Shown in pieces: positions 9,099 to 17,817 of a stretch of DNA of 39,626 nt (its first letter is position 1; the number at the start of each line of letters is the position of its first letter). The position numbers and the translations under genes were made by a program. Under the pieces are notes generated by a model that was not told the DNA's origin, did not search any database, and saw only the letters and a list, made by a program, of their open reading frames with translations. This stretch comes from UBA7332 sp051648105 (GTDB lineage: Bacteria; Bacteroidota; Bacteroidia; Bacteroidales; UBA7332), in the NCBI GenBank assembly GCA_051648105.1, contig JBOFEN010000076.1, positions 1 through 39,626 on the forward strand. Reading direction: 5' to 3'.

Positions 9099-9198
9099 AA
9101 TTATTCAGTATGTATGGTATTATATTTAGTTTCATATCAACTCATCTCTCGGATGATACAAAGCAAATATATAAGAATCAGTATATGCAAATATTAGT

Positions 9199-10893
9199 TT
9201 ATTGACGAATTGAGGTATTTAAACCCCCAACTCTATTTCTGGCTCTCTTAATAGCGACAGAGTAAGCTTGATAGTAATACTTTATGAAGTGAGCCCAATC
9301 AGCCAGTTTAGCACAATCAACAGATCTTTGTCTTATTAGACTACACTCTTCTTGACTCTTCATAGCATATTGCTTCATCAAGTCAGCCATCTTCATTGAG
9401 ACCTCAACCTCATTGCTATCGTCCCTATTAATCACCTCAACTCCATATTCAATAGATGTCGTGTCTACTTGTGTTGAAGCCCAAAGTCCAAAACCAGCAA
9501 GATTTGTTGTCACTGTCGGTACACCAAAAGCAATACTCTCGAGTGGAGTATATCCCCATGGCTCGTAATAAGATGGGAAGATTGTTAAATCAAACCCTGG
9601 AATCAGCTGGTAGTAGGTGAGGTTGAAAATGCCATCTTCACCGTTTAGATAAACTGGTACAAATATAAGATGAACTCTCTCATCTGGGTGATTGTGCATT
9701 CCTAACCACTGCATCTGGTTCATCAACCTATCAAGGTGTATGTTGTTTAAGTTGTGTGTAACAATTGGATTTGGCAAACCTTTTAGCTCAATCTCACTAT
9801 CTAGATACTCCTTAAGGTCCTCTCTGGCACCTGCTGAATCAGCTGGCACCATCACAAATGCAATGACCCTCTTATTATTAGGTATATCCATTGTACGAAG
9901 CCTATTCACCGAGTCAACAAATAGATCTACTCCCTTATTTCTAAACTCATAACGCCCTGAGTTAACAACTATCATGGTCTGCTGATCAATATAATCACAA
10001 CCAGTAAGTCTAGATGCTACTCTCAACATGTTTTCTCTAGCAGCAATACGGCTCTGATTATACAACTCCTCTTGCGGCACAAATGATGGTTCGAATCCAT
10101 TTGGTAGAACCACATCAACCTTTTTATCAAGTAGAGCCTCACACTCTTTGGCTGTAATAGCACTTACTGTTGTAAATGCATCCACAGCATGTGCTGTACA
10201 CTTTTCTAGTGAGTGTTTAGATACCATATTCAACTCTCTAGCCATTTGGTCACCATTATATTCCGATAGGCTACCATAAAGGGGCTTATTGTTACCACAT
10301 ATAGACCTACCTATTGATGTAGCGTGAGTTGTAAACATGGTTGCAACTTTAGGTTGAGTAAGCTGAAGATGTAATGCCCCCATACCAGTTGTCCACTCAT
10401 TAAAATGAACAACGGTGCTATCCTTAGGCACGCCAAGCTGATTGTAGTCAAGAAGATTCTCTATCACCTCAGCAGAAGCAAAAGCAAAGGCACAAGCCTC
10501 CTCATAGTCTCCATATGCTGCATGTGACTCCACTTTATATTTCTCCCACATCTTTGCAAACAACATCGGTAAGCGATGATAATAATCATTGAACCCAACT
10601 AGAATAGCAATAGGTGATCCAGGAACAGCCCATCGACCAACTCTTATATATAGTCCATCGCTCTGAGCCTTTAGCCTCCACTCTTTTAATAGAGATTTAT
10701 CCTCTTGGAAAAGGGGATTCTCATCACATAGATCAGGACCAACAAAGATTACCTTGTCCTTATGTCCCATCTGCAAACTCTTAGCACGCGTAGATAGAAC
10801 AGTATAAATACCACCTACCTTATTGCATACCTCCCAACTAACCTCAATAATCAACTGGGGACTTAATAGTACTTGTTCCATATTAATTTGCAA
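9199..10893 (-). CDS. Glycogen synthase, GT3 (GYS-like) type
   Basis: A 564-residue glycosyltransferase resembling the eukaryotic-type glycogen synthase found in Bacteroidota, which adds glucose from a nucleotide sugar to glycogen. The N-terminus has SWEVCNKVGGIYTVLSTRA, containing the KVGG-type donor-site motif. An E-x7-E motif (EPWGYTPLE near residues 447-455), followed by SIAFGVPTVTTNLAGFG, marks the C-terminal nucleotide-sugar binding half. The start could also be the fifth residue (Met at 10881), which would remove only MQIN. It lies 100 bp before glgP on the same strand and begins after the strong rsmD terminator, so the pair forms its own unit. GT3 enzymes usually prefer UDP-glucose, unlike GT5 GlgA; donor choice here is inference. 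Confidence 0.9.
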   Translation of the reverse strand: MQINMEQVLLSPQLIIEVSWEVCNKVGGIYTVLSTRAKSLQMGHKDKVIFVGPDLCDENPLFQEDKSLLKEWRLKAQSDGLYIRVGRWAVPGSPIAILVGFNDYYHRLPMLFAKMWEKYKVESHAAYGDYEEACAFAFASAEVIENLLDYNQLGVPKDSTVVHFNEWTTGMGALHLQLTQPKVATMFTTHATSIGRSICGNNKPLYGSLSEYNGDQMARELNMVSKHSLEKCTAHAVDAFTTVSAITAKECEALLDKKVDVVLPNGFEPSFVPQEELYNQSRIAARENMLRVASRLTGCDYIDQQTMIVVNSGRYEFRNKGVDLFVDSVNRLRTMDIPNNKRVIAFVMVPADSAGAREDLKEYLDSEIELKGLPNPIVTHNLNNIHLDRLMNQMQWLGMHNHPDERVHLIFVPVYLNGEDGIFNLTYYQLIPGFDLTIFPSYYEPWGYTPLESIAFGVPTVTTNLAGFGLWASTQVDTTSIEYGVEVINRDDSNEVEVSMKMADLMKQYAMKSQEECSLIRQRSVDCAKLADWAHFIKYYYQAYSVAIKRARNRVGGLNTSIRQ

Positions 10894-11011
10894 TTAAACT
10901 TACACAATATAGATCTTTAACGTTAGCAAATATGATGAATAAATGTTATACTCATGCTACAAAAGCATATAAATAATAGGATTGTGCCATAGACGCTGCA
11001 GAACAAAAAAA

Positions 11012-11044
11012 CCCAAAGGGAGAGTAAGTTACTCTTCCTTTGGG
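11012..11044 (-). terminator. Terminator of the rsmD unit, overlapping the rsmD stop
   Basis: A 16-bp stem with a single G-U pair (11012-11027 with 11029-11044) is followed on the minus strand by seven T residues. Its 5' arm is the last codons and stop of rsmD, so the hairpin is partly coding. Confidence 0.9.
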
Positions 11045-11574
11045 AGTTGAAAGAAGCTAAAGTTTACACTTCCGTAAACTCTCTTCTCAATAAAATATTT
11101 ATGTTCTGAGAAACTATTGCCCTTACCATGTTCGAAAACAAGCAAACCACCAGGAGCTAATAAGCCCTTTTCAAATATCTTATCAGGGATAGTAGCCAAT
11201 TCTTTTAAGTCGTATGGTGGATCTGCAAAGATAAGGTCGAACTTCTCGCGTGATGAATCTATATACCTAAATACATCACCTCGAATAACTAAAGGGTTAT
11301 CCTCCTTAAGCTCTGTCTTAACTTTCTGAATAAAGTTAATATGTAGAGACTCCTTCTCAACACACACAACCTTATTACACCCTCTAGATACTAGCTCGAA
11401 GCTTATTGCACCTGTCCCAGCAAATAGGTCAAGAGCATTTGTCTCCTCAAAGTCTATTGTATTATTTAGTACATTAAAGAGGTTCTCACGAGCAAAATCA
11501 GTCGTTGGTCTTGCCTTAATATTCTTAGGGACATCAAAACGTCGACGTCTATAAATACCACTTATTATTCGCAT
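11029..11574 (-). CDS. rsmD: 16S rRNA (guanine(966)-N2)-methyltransferase RsmD
   Basis: A 181-residue class I methyltransferase that methylates G966 of 16S rRNA in the assembling 30S subunit, using S-adenosylmethionine. It starts MRIISGIYRRRRFDVP, the typical RsmD opening, followed by RPTTDFARENLFNVL, the SAM-binding segment ALDLFAGTGAISFE (about 48-61), and the catalytic motif FADPPYDL near 115. The length is normal for the family. It overlaps the upstream DUF3822 gene by 10 bp, indicating translational coupling, and ends inside a strong intrinsic terminator. Confidence 0.95.
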   Translation of the reverse strand: MRIISGIYRRRRFDVPKNIKARPTTDFARENLFNVLNNTIDFEETNALDLFAGTGAISFELVSRGCNKVVCVEKESLHINFIQKVKTELKEDNPLVIRGDVFRYIDSSREKFDLIFADPPYDLKELATIPDKIFEKGLLAPGGLLVFEHGKGNSFSEHKYFIEKRVYGSVNFSFFQLPKEE

Positions 11575-12383
11575 AAAGAAAGAGTTAATATATCCAATGG
11601 CGTATGCTTTACGCCTATACTTGCCGATAACTGATCTGGCAAAGATTTCGTTACAACCTTACGAATGTAACGTTTTAAGATTAGTATGAGTTCACTTGAA
11701 AGCTCTGCATCACCAAAGATGTATATAGAGTCATTCTCTTGGTCACACGCAAACTGCTGCCAAAGAGATAGAATATAGAATGCTAGATCATTACAGTTTT
11801 CTATTGAAACCCTTTTTATTAGTTGTATAGAATCTTGGTCAAACATTACAATCTCGGCATGTTTGCTAGATAGATAAACAAACATTTTGGCAGTTGCGTC
11901 AGCTGTTTTGAGACCAAAGTATAATGATAACAGAGCAGAAATGTGAGACTTGATGTTAGGCAACACAAATGCTCTTGTCAAAAAGGCTGATAGTTCAGCA
12001 TCTATTTCAAAAAGCATACATGAGTCTAATTGCGGAATATAGTTCTCATTAACATCCTTTGAAGTGTCTATTGGTATACCCAACCCCAACAAAGCTCTAG
12101 TTTTATCTATATCGTAGATAGAGTTCGGCACTAACGTGTAGCGATTAGTGTCAACCACAACTGTAACTATCTTATATGGAAGTAGAAGATTCTCATTAGA
12201 GTAAACACTACTTTTGAATTGTTCGAGATACGATTCTTCTCCATTAAAGGTCACATGAGTCATCTCTATCACAGGATCCTGTAAGGCTCCATTAGATATG
12301 TAAAAAGAAAATCCATCCGGTCGTAACCGGATGGATAAATCATATTGTTCAGATTTTTCTATGTCTAATATATTACTGACCAT
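11565..12383 (-). CDS. DUF3822 family protein
   Basis: A 272-residue protein of the DUF3822 family, found in Bacteroidota and commonly next to rsmD. The longest frame begins at 12461, but that would overlap the upstream gene by 62 bp. The Met at 12383 (MVSNILDIEKSEQYDLSIRLRPDGFSFYIS) gives the usual family N-terminus, so I use it. No signal peptide or membrane segment is seen. I think the family may have an actin-like (ASKHA) fold related to PilM, but I cannot show this from the sequence. Function is unknown. Tight coupling with rsmD downstream (10-bp overlap) and a 16-bp gap to the upstream gene indicate one operon. Confidence 0.8.
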   Translation of the reverse strand: MVSNILDIEKSEQYDLSIRLRPDGFSFYISNGALQDPVIEMTHVTFNGEESYLEQFKSSVYSNENLLLPYKIVTVVVDTNRYTLVPNSIYDIDKTRALLGLGIPIDTSKDVNENYIPQLDSCMLFEIDAELSAFLTRAFVLPNIKSHISALLSLYFGLKTADATAKMFVYLSSKHAEIVMFDQDSIQLIKRVSIENCNDLAFYILSLWQQFACDQENDSIYIFGDAELSSELILILKRYIRKVVTKSLPDQLSASIGVKHTPLDILTLSLCE

Positions 12384-12399
12384 ATCTGTTTCTAAAGGA

Positions 12400-13056
12400 T
12401 TACTCCCAGTTACCAGCATTGTTATTAGCTTCATTGATAGAACCAACTTGCAAACCTGCAAACTTCTCTAACTTCTTAGCTCTATCTTTCAAGTTAATAA
12501 CTTCCTGACGGTCTAGGTCACCTAGGTAAACATCATAAGTTGTTTTAGCTTCGAATACTTTTACAGTCAAACCTGATGCTGTAGGAAGTTCTGCTGAAGC
12601 CATCTCAAATTGAGTACGAGTACCTGGTACAAATCTCATTGAGTCTACAGTGTATCCTGCTCCAAAAAGAGAGTCTCTTACACTAACCAAAGTAGTATCA
12701 CGTCTGAAGTTCTCTAGTCCTTTAGCGATACGCTCTTTCTCAGACATCTTCATTACTTTAGCATCAGTCAAACCATCAGCCAACTGCATATCAGAAAGAA
12801 CACCCTCTTTCAAAACCACTTTTAGTTTACCATTCTTAACGAAATCAATCAAAGTATCAAAGCTAGCAGTATACTGTCCGTTCATGTTACGGTACTCGAT
12901 CTGAGCTTTACGAATATTGATCAATCGGCGAATGATTGCACTTTCGCGTTTTGTCTTTTCTTGTTCAAACTTGATTGGATCCATGATGCTCTTAACGCAC
13001 AAGTAACCCAACACTGCGATACACGCAACTAATAGAATTCTGAATGTAATCTTCAT
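12400..13056 (-). CDS. Membrane-anchored pseudopilin-like protein, unknown function
   Basis: About 218 residues, starting MKITFRILLVACIAVLGYLCVKS with one N-terminal transmembrane helix. The following helix (FEQEKTKRESAIIRRLINIRKAQIEYR) and the segment NGQYTASFDTLIDFVKNGKL resemble the layout of type II pseudopilins. The longest frame begins 33 bp earlier at 13089, but a -7 box TATATTTG at 13094-13087 overlaps that ATG, so the transcript should start downstream of it; I therefore choose 13056. It is the first gene of a unit with DUF3822 and rsmD. I do not recognise a named family, and the pilin resemblance is only in overall pattern. Confidence 0.75.
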   Translation of the reverse strand: MKITFRILLVACIAVLGYLCVKSIMDPIKFEQEKTKRESAIIRRLINIRKAQIEYRNMNGQYTASFDTLIDFVKNGKLKVVLKEGVLSDMQLADGLTDAKVMKMSEKERIAKGLENFRRDTTLVSVRDSLFGAGYTVDSMRFVPGTRTQFEMASAELPTASGLTVKVFEAKTTYDVYLGDLDRQEVINLKDRAKKLEKFAGLQVGSINEANNNAGNWE

Positions 13057-13146
13057 AATATGTCGTATTTTGTTTTTTTCGTTTCGCAAATATAGAAAAG
13101 AAAATTAAACCGATTAATTTTAGAGCCAAATTTATCTCACAAAAAT

Positions 13147-14556
13147 ATGAATAACCTCCTTTTAAGCACAAAAATAGGCTCAAATTTACCCTATACTCCA
13201 ACTTTAGATCAAGAAAAGATGTTAGAGTCTCTAATATCCTTTCTATTTTCCAAAGAAGAGAATTCGATCTTTCTTCTCAAGGGTTACGCAGGTACAGGTA
13301 AATCTTCGCTTATTGGAGCTGTTGTTCAGACCATAATACAACTAAGTCAAAATGTCGTTCTTCTAGCACCAACGGGAAGAGCTGCTAGAATATTCTCACA
13401 ATATTCAGGAGCTCCAGCACAAACAATACATCGTAAAATCTATAGGCAAAGTAAAGCTTATGGAGAGAGTTATGAGTCGCAATTGAATATCAACCCACAT
13501 AAAAACACAATCTTCTTTGTTGATGAAGCTTCAATGATCTCGACCAGAGGTAATGAAAGTAGAGGCGCTTCAATTCTTGAAGAATTAATAGAATATGTGT
13601 ACAGTGCCGAGAACTGTCGTTTAATTCTTATTGGTGACACCGCTCAGCTTCCACCAGTTGGTGAGAGCGATAGTCCTGCACTTGTTAGTAGCTACATTAG
13701 TGGTTTTGGGCTCGAGGTAAGCGAGTATACATTAACACAAGTAGTTCGTCAAGCTGAGGAGTCAGGAATACTTTGGAATGCAACCCTTCTACGCAAATAT
13801 ATGCAACAAGAGGATCTAAGCACACTACCCAAACTAGACTTAAAAGGGTTTAAAGACATCAAGGCTATTGGTGGAGAAGATCTTCCAGACAACCTAAATA
13901 GCTCATACAATAGATCTGGTAGTGAAGAGACAATAATTATCACTCGATCAAACAAAAGAGCAAAGCTATTCAATAACGGTATTCGAGCTCAAGTATTATA
14001 CATGGAGGAAGAGTTATCAACAGGAGATCTTCTATTAATATCAAAGAACAACTACTTTGTAGCCACCGAGTATCGTGATATTGACTTCATAGCCAACGGT
14101 GAGATTGCACAAGTCACAAGGGTAAGACGTAGAGAGGAGTTATACGGGTTCCATTTCGCTGAAGTTTCTATTCACCTATTTGACAGAGATATAGATATTG
14201 ATATCAAAATAATAACAGAGTCGCTACACAGTGAGAGCGCAACACTTACAAACGAGCAACAAAATACACTCTTCAACAACGTTGCTGAGGAGTACCTTCA
14301 TATAGGTAACCAGAATGCGATAATGAGAAAAATAAAACAAGATCCATTCTTCAACGCTCTACAGGTTAAATACGCATACTGCTTAACATGCCACAAAGCT
14401 CAAGGTGGACAATGGAAAGAGGTATATATAGATCTCGCTAATATTAACCCACAACACATAGGACTTGATTTCTATAGATGGTTATACACCGCTATTACAA
14501 GATCAACAGAACGGGTATATCTGGTCAATATGCCAGAAGAGATGATCCTTATGTAA
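13147..14556 (+). CDS. RecD-like SF1B DNA helicase
   Basis: A 469-residue ATP-dependent helicase related to RecD2/Dda, predicted to unwind DNA in the 5'-to-3' direction. Walker A is GYAGTGKS (46-53), motif Ia is LLAPTGRAA (72-80), Walker B is FFVDEAS (123-129), and motif III is LIGDTAQLPPVG. Near the C-terminus are the UvrD_C_2-type motifs TCHKAQGGQWKEV and YTAITRS with the arginine finger. It lacks the long N-terminal region of full RecD2, so it is a short stand-alone form common in Bacteroidota. It is divergent from the pseudopilin-like gene, with 90 bp between their starts. No clear terminator follows; a long noncoding tract begins at its stop. Confidence 0.9.
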   Translation: MNNLLLSTKIGSNLPYTPTLDQEKMLESLISFLFSKEENSIFLLKGYAGTGKSSLIGAVVQTIIQLSQNVVLLAPTGRAARIFSQYSGAPAQTIHRKIYRQSKAYGESYESQLNINPHKNTIFFVDEASMISTRGNESRGASILEELIEYVYSAENCRLILIGDTAQLPPVGESDSPALVSSYISGFGLEVSEYTLTQVVRQAEESGILWNATLLRKYMQQEDLSTLPKLDLKGFKDIKAIGGEDLPDNLNSSYNRSGSEETIIITRSNKRAKLFNNGIRAQVLYMEEELSTGDLLLISKNNYFVATEYRDIDFIANGEIAQVTRVRRREELYGFHFAEVSIHLFDRDIDIDIKIITESLHSESATLTNEQQNTLFNNVAEEYLHIGNQNAIMRKIKQDPFFNALQVKYAYCLTCHKAQGGQWKEVYIDLANINPQHIGLDFYRWLYTAITRSTERVYLVNMPEEMILM

Positions 14557-15450
14557 CTCTGACTGAATCCCTAATTAAGTTGACTGAAATATTATAGATC
14601 AAACTGGAATGTTGTAGCTTAAGCATTCTGTAAAATTCAAACTGAACCCACTGATTTCAAACTCTGTGAGAAAAAAATCTGTTTTTTATATCACCACCAA
14701 CTGTAGTTAACAAGTGATATTCGTCTATTTTACATCAGATATCATAATACAGAAATAGTTCACTTCAAATTGGACTTTATATCTAAATATTGACCATCAA
14801 ATTAAGATAACACTTCTTGGTGGCGATAGAATCCTATTGCCACCTATCACCACCACCTATCACCACCCATAACTAGTTGAATGCCATATGAGGTGGCGAT
14901 GTGGCGATAGAAATCATCAAAACTAAGACTCTGTGTGGTAATTTTACCATTTCATTAATAGTGATTTGTTAAATCAAGCATTGATTTAACCTTGCAACAA
15001 CATATAGATAAAGGTATAATATGGAGGTTTATTAAGCTAAGGCAAAAGCTTCATTAACCTAAGGCTTTGCAGTAGATAGCCTAAGGCTAAATACATATTA
15101 GGCACTGCTAATTTTCCACTGAGTTTGGGGGTAAAAACAAAAGACTTTTGAGTATAAACTCACAGCGGCTACCCACTAATATCACAGCTTTTTGACCCAC
15201 AGCTATAATGAATAATTCATAACGCTAGATTAGAGATTAGAGATCTAATGCATTACCACATAAAACAAAAGGCGTATAATTACGCCTAGAAGTGAATAAC
15301 AACACCAGACATATAAGGTAATGTATATATACAACATAGGACCATTCTAACAGATGGTCCTAAATTAATATCTAATATAAGCTGCTATAATAAATAGCAG
15401 ATTGGTCACGATTCTCTATTAAACTTAAATAGAGAAAAAAACTATTCACC
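14557..15450. other. 894-bp noncoding tract rich in inverted repeats
   Basis: No credible gene is visible between the helicase and the DUF3109 gene. The tract has many short symmetric elements besides the GGTGGCGATAG cluster described separately: GTTAAATCAA/TTGATTTAAC (14968-14990), ATGAAT-A-ATTCAT (15208-15220), AGGCGTA/TACGCCT (15270-15287), TAGGACCAT/ATGGTCCTA (15337-15362), CTGCTAT/ATAGCAG (15382-15400) and TCTCTATT/AATAGAGA (15413-15435). Three copies of CTAAGGC occur at 15037, 15059 and 15081, 22 bp apart. The last three hairpins precede the DUF3109 3' end and may include its terminator, though none has a good T tract. A decayed mobile element, an RNA gene or a protein-binding region are all possible. 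Confidence 0.6.
14819..14910. repeat. Cluster of GGTGGCGATAG-type inverted repeats
   Basis: Copies of an 11-bp motif occur in both orientations: GGTGGCGATAG at 14819-14829, CTATTGCCACC at 14834-14844, CTATCACCACC at 14844-14854 and 14857-14867, and two partly overlapping forward copies within 14892-14910 (GGTGGCGAT then GTGGCGATAG). The first two form a hairpin with a 4-nt spacer. The right-hand pair is complementary to the central copies and could form a larger alternative stem. Confidence 0.7.
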
Positions 15451-16026
15451 TCAACGTTTCTCCGCTAAATGCTTTGCAGCAATATCAAGTTGCGTATACC
15501 ATGATTCGCCAAACTTACGAATAAGAGGTTCCTTAAGAAACTCATAAACCTTCACACCCTCTTTTCTGCCTAACACTTTAGCTGCGCCACAAATCTTCCA
15601 CTGATGATAATTTACAGCTGAAAAGCTTGAGTACTTAGCAACTCTGATAGGATATAAGTGACAAGAGATAGGTTTATAGAAATCTGTTTTACCCTCGCGA
15701 TAAGCCTTCTCAATCGCACATTTACACATTCCACCACCCTCATAATATGTAAAGACACAATCCTTACCATTAATTATAGAGGTAACTAAATCCTTATCCT
15801 CATCGATATAAGCGACACCCTGCTCTTTAATCAATTCTTGAGCTTGAGGAGCTAGATCATCCCAAATAATTGGTAGTAATCCTTCTATGATACTCTTCTC
15901 CTCCTCTTCCAAAGGAGCACCAGCATCACCCTCTATGCAGCAAGAACCTTTACAAACCCCTAAGTCACAAATAAACTCTTGCTCTACAACATCTAAACTT
16001 ACTACAGTATCTTCAATCTGTAACAT
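15451..16026 (-). CDS. DUF3109 family cysteine-rich protein
   Basis: A 191-residue protein matching DUF3109. The N-terminus has cysteines at 20, 25, 29 and 30 (ICDLGVCKGSCCIEGDAGAPLEEEE). Further cysteines occur in KDCVF, MCKCAIEKA, ISCHLYPI and WKICGAA, so it probably binds a metal or an iron-sulfur cluster. No signal peptide or membrane segment is present. It lies downstream of gpmI, but a terminator separates the two, so linkage is weak. The biochemical role is unknown. Confidence 0.85.
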   Translation of the reverse strand: MLQIEDTVVSLDVVEQEFICDLGVCKGSCCIEGDAGAPLEEEEKSIIEGLLPIIWDDLAPQAQELIKEQGVAYIDEDKDLVTSIINGKDCVFTYYEGGGMCKCAIEKAYREGKTDFYKPISCHLYPIRVAKYSSFSAVNYHQWKICGAAKVLGRKEGVKVYEFLKEPLIRKFGESWYTQLDIAAKHLAEKR

Positions 16027-16044
16027 AATACAACTTCTAAATTA

Positions 16045-16071
16045 AAGAGGGACTCCAAAAGAGCCCCTCTT
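16045..16071 (-). terminator. Terminator of gpmI
   Basis: An imperfect stem pairs AAGAGG..CTC (from 16045) with GAG..CCTCTT (to 16071) around a short A-rich loop. On the minus strand it is followed by TTTAATTT. It lies between gpmI and the DUF3109 gene. Confidence 0.7.
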
Positions 16072-16097
16072 GCTTAACTATTTTATTGAAAAGATTC

Positions 16098-17624
16098 TCA
16101 ATCCTTAATTAGAACCTTACCGCTCATATCAGAAGGAACAGCAAGTCCAAGAATATGACAAATAGATGGAGCCACATCAGCAAGAATACCATTCTCTACC
16201 TTAGCTGCACTATTCGCAGTAACATAAACAAATGGAACAGGATTCAATGAGTGAGCTGTATTCTCAGACCCATCCTCATTAACTGCATTGTCAGCATTAC
16301 CATGGTCAGCAATAATAATAACCTCATAACCATTAGCCTTAGCAGCCTCAACCACTTTCTTAACATTTGAATCAACAGCCTGTACAGCTTGAACAATAGC
16401 CTCATGAACACCAGTGTGACCTACCATATCGCAGTTTGCAAAGTTACAAGCGATAAAGTCATACTTCTGTGTTTCGATTGCAGACTTAAGAGCATCACCA
16501 ACCTCGTTCACACTCATCTCTGGCTGCAAGTCATATGTAGCAACCTTTGGTGAAGGTATCAAGATACGCTCTTCTCCATCGAATTCACTTTCTCTACCAC
16601 CAGAGAAGAAGAATGTAACGTGAGCATACTTTTCAGTCTCTGCTATACGAAGCTGCTTCAAACCATTAGCTGAAACATACTCACCCAAAGTATTTGCAAC
16701 ATTCTCTTTGTTATACAATATATGTAGACCCTTAAACTTAGAATCATAAGGAGTCATTGTACAATAATATAGAGGAAGCGTCTTCATTCCTGCCTCAGGC
16801 ATATCCTCTTGAGTCAATACTTGAGTCAACTCTTTAGCTCTATCGTTACGATAGTTAAAGAAGATAACAACATCACCCTCTGAGATATTACCAACAGGTT
16901 TTCCATCCTCACCAACCTTAACGATTGGCTTGATAAACTCATCAGTTACACCAGCCTCATAAGAAGCAGCAATAGCAGGAGCTATCTCCTTAACAGGAGT
17001 ACCAACACCATTAACCATAACATCATAAGCCTCCTTAACACGCTCCCAACGCTTATCTCTATCCATCGCATAGTAGCGACCGATAACAGAAGCAATCTCG
17101 CCTGTTGTTTCACTCATAGATTTCTCTAAGCGGTTGATAAAACCAAGACCACTACGAGGATCTGTATCACGACCATCCATGAAACAGTGAACAAAAGTCT
17201 TCTCAATACCATAAACCTTTGCTATATCACAAAGCTTCTCTAGGTGATCCAAAGAGCTGTGAACACCACCATCAGAAACCAGACCCATGAAATGAACCTG
17301 TTTATTATTCTCTTTTGCATAAGTAAACGCAGCAACAACCTCAGGGTTCTCAAGAATTGAGTTATCGCGACATGCAATATTAATCTTCACTAGATCTTGA
17401 TAAAGAACACGACCCGCACCAATATTCAAGTGACCTACCTCAGAGTTACCCATCTGCCCATCAGGCAAACCTACATTCTCTCCAGAAGCCTGAAGTTGAG
17501 AATGAGGGTAGCTACTAGTCAAATAGTCCCAATATGGTGTTGAAGTGTTTGCAATTACGTCGGCAGTACCACCATTTCCGATACCCCATCCGTCAAGAAT
17601 CAATAAGAATGCTTTTTTGCTCAT
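16098..17624 (-). CDS. gpmI: Cofactor-independent phosphoglycerate mutase
   Basis: A 508-residue 2,3-bisphosphoglycerate-independent phosphoglycerate mutase, which interconverts 3- and 2-phosphoglycerate in cytosolic glycolysis and gluconeogenesis. Asp11 in LDGWGIG and Ser61 in GNSEVGHLNIGAGR are the metal ligand and the phosphorylated serine of this alkaline-phosphatase-fold family. HCFMDGRDTDP, RYYAMDRDKRWER and the late metal-site motif IADHGNADN are all intact. The length is typical. A -7 box TACCTTTG at 17675-17682 sits upstream, but no well-spaced TTTG precedes it; transcription may instead read through from the small-RNA promoter at 17818-17849. Confidence 0.97.
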   Translation of the reverse strand: MSKKAFLLILDGWGIGNGGTADVIANTSTPYWDYLTSSYPHSQLQASGENVGLPDGQMGNSEVGHLNIGAGRVLYQDLVKINIACRDNSILENPEVVAAFTYAKENNKQVHFMGLVSDGGVHSSLDHLEKLCDIAKVYGIEKTFVHCFMDGRDTDPRSGLGFINRLEKSMSETTGEIASVIGRYYAMDRDKRWERVKEAYDVMVNGVGTPVKEIAPAIAASYEAGVTDEFIKPIVKVGEDGKPVGNISEGDVVIFFNYRNDRAKELTQVLTQEDMPEAGMKTLPLYYCTMTPYDSKFKGLHILYNKENVANTLGEYVSANGLKQLRIAETEKYAHVTFFFSGGRESEFDGEERILIPSPKVATYDLQPEMSVNEVGDALKSAIETQKYDFIACNFANCDMVGHTGVHEAIVQAVQAVDSNVKKVVEAAKANGYEVIIIADHGNADNAVNEDGSENTAHSLNPVPFVYVTANSAAKVENGILADVAPSICHILGLAVPSDMSGKVLIKD

Positions 17625-17674
17625 AGTTGTAATACGCTTAATTGGTATTTTTCAATACAGTAAATAAAGTAGCG

Positions 17675-17682
17675 CAAAGGTA
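17675..17682 (-). promoter_or_regulatory. Probable -7 element of gpmI
   Basis: TACCTTTG on the minus strand matches TAnnTTTG and lies 51 bp before the gpmI ATG. The nearest upstream TTTG is 27 bp away, beyond the usual spacing, so the -33 element is not convincing. Confidence 0.5.
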
Positions 17683-17739
17683 ATAACTTTCAAGAAAATA
17701 ATGTATTCACAAAGACAAAGATAGCTTAGAGCAAGCTAT

Positions 17740-17812
17740 AAAAAACAAGAAAAGGTTGTCTCACGACAACCCAACCCTTCTTTAACCTTAAAATCTAATA
17801 CCATGAAAAAAC
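17740..17812 (-). ncRNA. Candidate small RNA between gpmI and the DUF4837 gene
   Basis: On the minus strand a consensus promoter (17818-17849) is followed by about 40 nt of AT-rich sequence. After it come a perfect 7-bp hairpin (GGTTGTC, GTGA loop, GACAACC; 17771-17754) and a strong T tract (TTTTCTTGTTTTTT). This gives a predicted RNA of about 73 nt with its own promoter and intrinsic terminator, ending before the gpmI -7 box. It could instead be an attenuated leader of gpmI. A 22-codon frame beginning at the ATG near 17803 runs through the hairpin and ends in the T tract, so a leader peptide cannot be excluded. Confidence 0.6.
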
Positions 17813-17817
17813 CGATA

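Noticed and set aside
9164..9191. Separate promoter for glgP
   Set aside because: TATATTFG-like -7 box TATATTTG is present, but the upstream TTTG is only 16 bp away; co-transcription with the glycogen synthase gene is simpler.
12384..12461. Longer N-terminus of the DUF3822 protein
   Set aside because: It would overlap the upstream gene by 62 bp and precede the normal family start.
15037..15087. CTAAGGC repeats as a CRISPR or tandem repeat
   Set aside because: Only three 7-bp copies occur with unrelated, short intervals; too little for either call.
15413..15435. Hairpin as a terminator of the DUF3109 gene
   Set aside because: On the minus strand the T run precedes the hairpin, so it does not have terminator polarity.
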